Below the pieces are notes generated by a model. The model did no database searches. It saw only the letters and a list, made by a program, of their open reading frames with translations, and had not been told where the DNA came from. This document shows positions 62,584 through 64,000 of a DNA stretch of 64,000 bases, piece after piece; position 1 is the stretch's first letter, and every line of letters starts with the position of its first letter. This DNA comes from JALZCH01 sp036387135 (lineage in GTDB: Bacteria > Acidobacteriota > Blastocatellia > Pyrinomonadales > Pyrinomonadaceae), in contig DASVUH010000076.1 in the NCBI GenBank assembly GCA_036387135.1, positions 22,832 to 86,831 on the forward strand. The letters run 5' to 3'. Position numbers and translations under genes: made by a program.

Positions 62584-62598
62584 CTTTTTTATTTTTGC

Positions 62599-62635
62599 AA
62601 AAAAAAAGGCGGGATGTGTATCCCGCCTTTTTTCT
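62599..62635. terminator. Bidirectional terminator
   Basis: GGCGGGAT (62608-62615) and ATCCCGCC (62620-62627) are flanked by a nine-base A-tract and a T-rich tract. It sits between the plus-strand sigma operon and the convergent TonB receptor gene. Confidence 0.92.
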
Positions 62636-62652
62636 TTTTTATGAATCGAGCT

Positions 62653-64000
62653 TTAGAAATCAAAGCGAATGCCGAGTTGAAGCTCGCGATTGTAGCTCGA
62701 ATTGAAAGTAAACGAAGGCGAACCGGAGACGAAAATGCGCGGAGTGGCAAAGTTCGTCGTTTGCGTTAAACGACCTCCGCCGGTCGTGGCGTAGCTGTAA
62801 AGCGCGTTGTTGACCGATTGTACGTTTGAACGATTGAAGACGTTAAAACCTTCGGCGAAAAGCGATAAACGATAGCGCTCGCCGAAACGAATGACACGTC
62901 CGAGACGTAGATCAAGCTGATAAGTCGGAGGAGTCGAAAATTGATTTCTCTTCGTTCCGGGCGCGCGGTCGTTCGCCGTGTTGCCGTCGTTGTTAGGGTC
63001 GCCGGAAACAGCCGCCGAATAAGCGATGCCCGATTGCGCTGTGAAAATTCCGGTAACGAGATAATCGCTGAGCAATGCGCGAACGATTTTATTATCGCTG
63101 TATTTAAATGTTCCCGTTTCGTAAACAGGGCTGAAGATAAAACGATGCCGCACATCCAAATCTGACCGTCCGTATTCGCCCGACAAATCAAATTGATTCT
63201 CGGCGATTTTTGAATCGTCACTGCCGACGACAACCGAAGTCTGGTCGGGTTTGTCGTCCTTTGCTTTCGACAGGGTGTAGCTGGTGTTGAATTGAAAATG
63301 ATTGGCGAAACGCCGATTTAATTCAAACGACAAGCCCTGATAGAAAGAATTGGCGGTGCTTTCGTAAACGCTGATGCGCTGAAACGCCGGAATCGGGCGC
63401 GCTGCCGGAAATCTTTGAATGGTCAAAGATTCTGATGTTTGTGTCGTGCCGCTAAAAACCGGGACAGTTGTCGGAACCGGAGCGGACAAATTCGCATTTC
63501 GAGTGCGCGTTAGATCGTCGCCTCGGAAAAGAGTGTATTGCACCGAAAAAGTCGTGTTCGCAAAAATTTCGCGCTCAAACTGCACGCGGGCTTGATGCGT
63601 GAAAGGCTGTTTGTAGTTTTTGTCGAACAGGTAAAGATTGATCGGCGCAAGCGCGACGCCGGTCGGAACGCTTGAGAAAATATTCGGATAAGTCGGACAT
63701 AAAGCGGGCGAAGTCGTGCAGTTAATATCAATCGCCACAACCTGAATGCCGTTTTGCGAATGCGCCGTTCCCGTCAGAATCGCGGTCGTGCGGGCATAAA
63801 ACATTCCGTAACCGCCGCGCAGAACGGTTTTCGGGTCGAATGCGTAACTGAAACCCAAGCGCGGCGCGATGTTGTTTTTGTCTTTCGGTTGAAAGCCGGT
63901 GTCAAAACCCGCCGCAAGCAAGGCAGGATTCGGATTTTGGATCGGCGGTTTGGCAATTGTTTGGTAATCGTAGCGCAATCCGAGATTGAGAGTCAGGTTC
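62653..64000 (-). CDS. TonB-dependent receptor, C-terminal part (runs off the window)
   Basis: At least 449 residues of an outer-membrane beta-barrel of the Oar-like, CarboxypepD-regulatory type. It includes LTLNLGLRYDYQ at the edge, NNIAPRLGFSYAFDPKTVLR, GGYGMFYART, and the terminal ELQLGIRFDF with Phe as last residue. The frame is open past 64000, so the plug and N-terminal domain lie outside. The substrate is unknown. Confidence 0.9.
   Translation of the reverse strand, partial: NLTLNLGLRYDYQTIAKPPIQNPNPALLAAGFDTGFQPKDKNNIAPRLGFSYAFDPKTVLRGGYGMFYARTTAILTGTAHSQNGIQVVAIDINCTTSPALCPTYPNIFSSVPTGVALAPINLYLFDKNYKQPFTHQARVQFEREIFANTTFSVQYTLFRGDDLTRTRNANLSAPVPTTVPVFSGTTQTSESLTIQRFPAARPIPAFQRISVYESTANSFYQGLSFELNRRFANHFQFNTSYTLSKAKDDKPDQTSVVVGSDDSKIAENQFDLSGEYGRSDLDVRHRFIFSPVYETGTFKYSDNKIVRALLSDYLVTGIFTAQSGIAYSAAVSGDPNNDGNTANDRAPGTKRNQFSTPPTYQLDLRLGRVIRFGERYRLSLFAEGFNVFNRSNVQSVNNALYSYATTGGGRLTQTTNFATPRIFVSGSPSFTFNSSYNRELQLGIRFDF

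Noticed and set aside
1..64000. tRNA, rRNA, prophage or biosynthetic gene cluster
   Set aside because: I looked for tRNA-like cloverleaf sequence, rRNA stretches, integrases and modular synthases and found none that I could support.

Overview
This 64 kb window is a densely coded piece of bacterial chromosome, moderate in G+C, with no rRNA, tRNA, phage, transposase or CRISPR locus that I can see. The gene content suggests an Acidobacteriota genome, most likely class Blastocatellia. Pointers are the winged-helix/NB-ARC/TPR regulator, the Ser/Thr kinase with a TolB-N-like domain and TPRs, TonB receptors with carboxypeptidase-regulatory-like N-termini, a PD40 protein, ECF sigma/anti-sigma pairs, DUF4097 proteins and many small lipoproteins. 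The taxonomic call is inference; there is no marker RNA to confirm it.

Layout. 0.3-5.1 kb: two Crp/Fnr paralogues, a FAS1 protein, an XRE regulator, and a short operon of STAS protein, stand-alone DnaJ-type zinc finger, coiled-coil protein and an RNA polymerase omega-like subunit. 5.3-11.5 kb: an Asn-rich secreted protein, pdxH, a phosphotransferase, a Gly/Lys/Ser-rich protein, and a two-gene unit with an 814-residue exported protein. 11.9-16.6 kb (minus): ECF sigma, anti-sigma, two DUF4097 proteins, a methyltransferase and dcd. 16.8-25.4 kb: a TPR signalling protein, yifB/comM, a hybrid histidine kinase and a Ser/Thr kinase. 25.6-30.3 kb (minus): succinate dehydrogenase sdhC-sdhA-sdhB, with a DUF4258/YgiT-type pair between sdhC and sdhA and a Uma2 nuclease between sdhA and sdhB. 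30.5-35.4 kb: LysR regulator, ilvA, M48 protease, glgC. 35.6-41.2 kb: a cobalamin riboswitch followed by a B12 uptake operon (btuF-btuC-btuD-TonB receptor). 41.2-51.1 kb: an AfsR-like regulator divergent from a long run of small membrane and lipoprotein genes. 51.6-59.8 kb: secreted proteins, acs, a PD40 protein, an MFS transporter and a membrane protein. 60.1-62.6 kb: a second ECF sigma/anti-sigma operon. 62.65 kb to the edge: the C-terminal part of a TonB-dependent receptor.

The most unusual signal is distributed. Many intergenic gaps hold long inverted repeats, and several of these are built from degenerate 7-9 bp tandem words (1893-2040, 14917-15018, 35701-35772, 37848-37952, 60664-60738). 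One such hairpin occupies the peripheral part of the cobalamin riboswitch. A related heptad array is translated in frame inside the catalytic domain of the Ser/Thr kinase (about 24887-24963). Other points worth checking are the toxin/antitoxin-like pair coupled into the sdh operon, the STAS/zinc-finger/omega operon, a frameshifted lipoprotein (48887-49689) and a PD40 protein carrying only the tail of a LamG domain.
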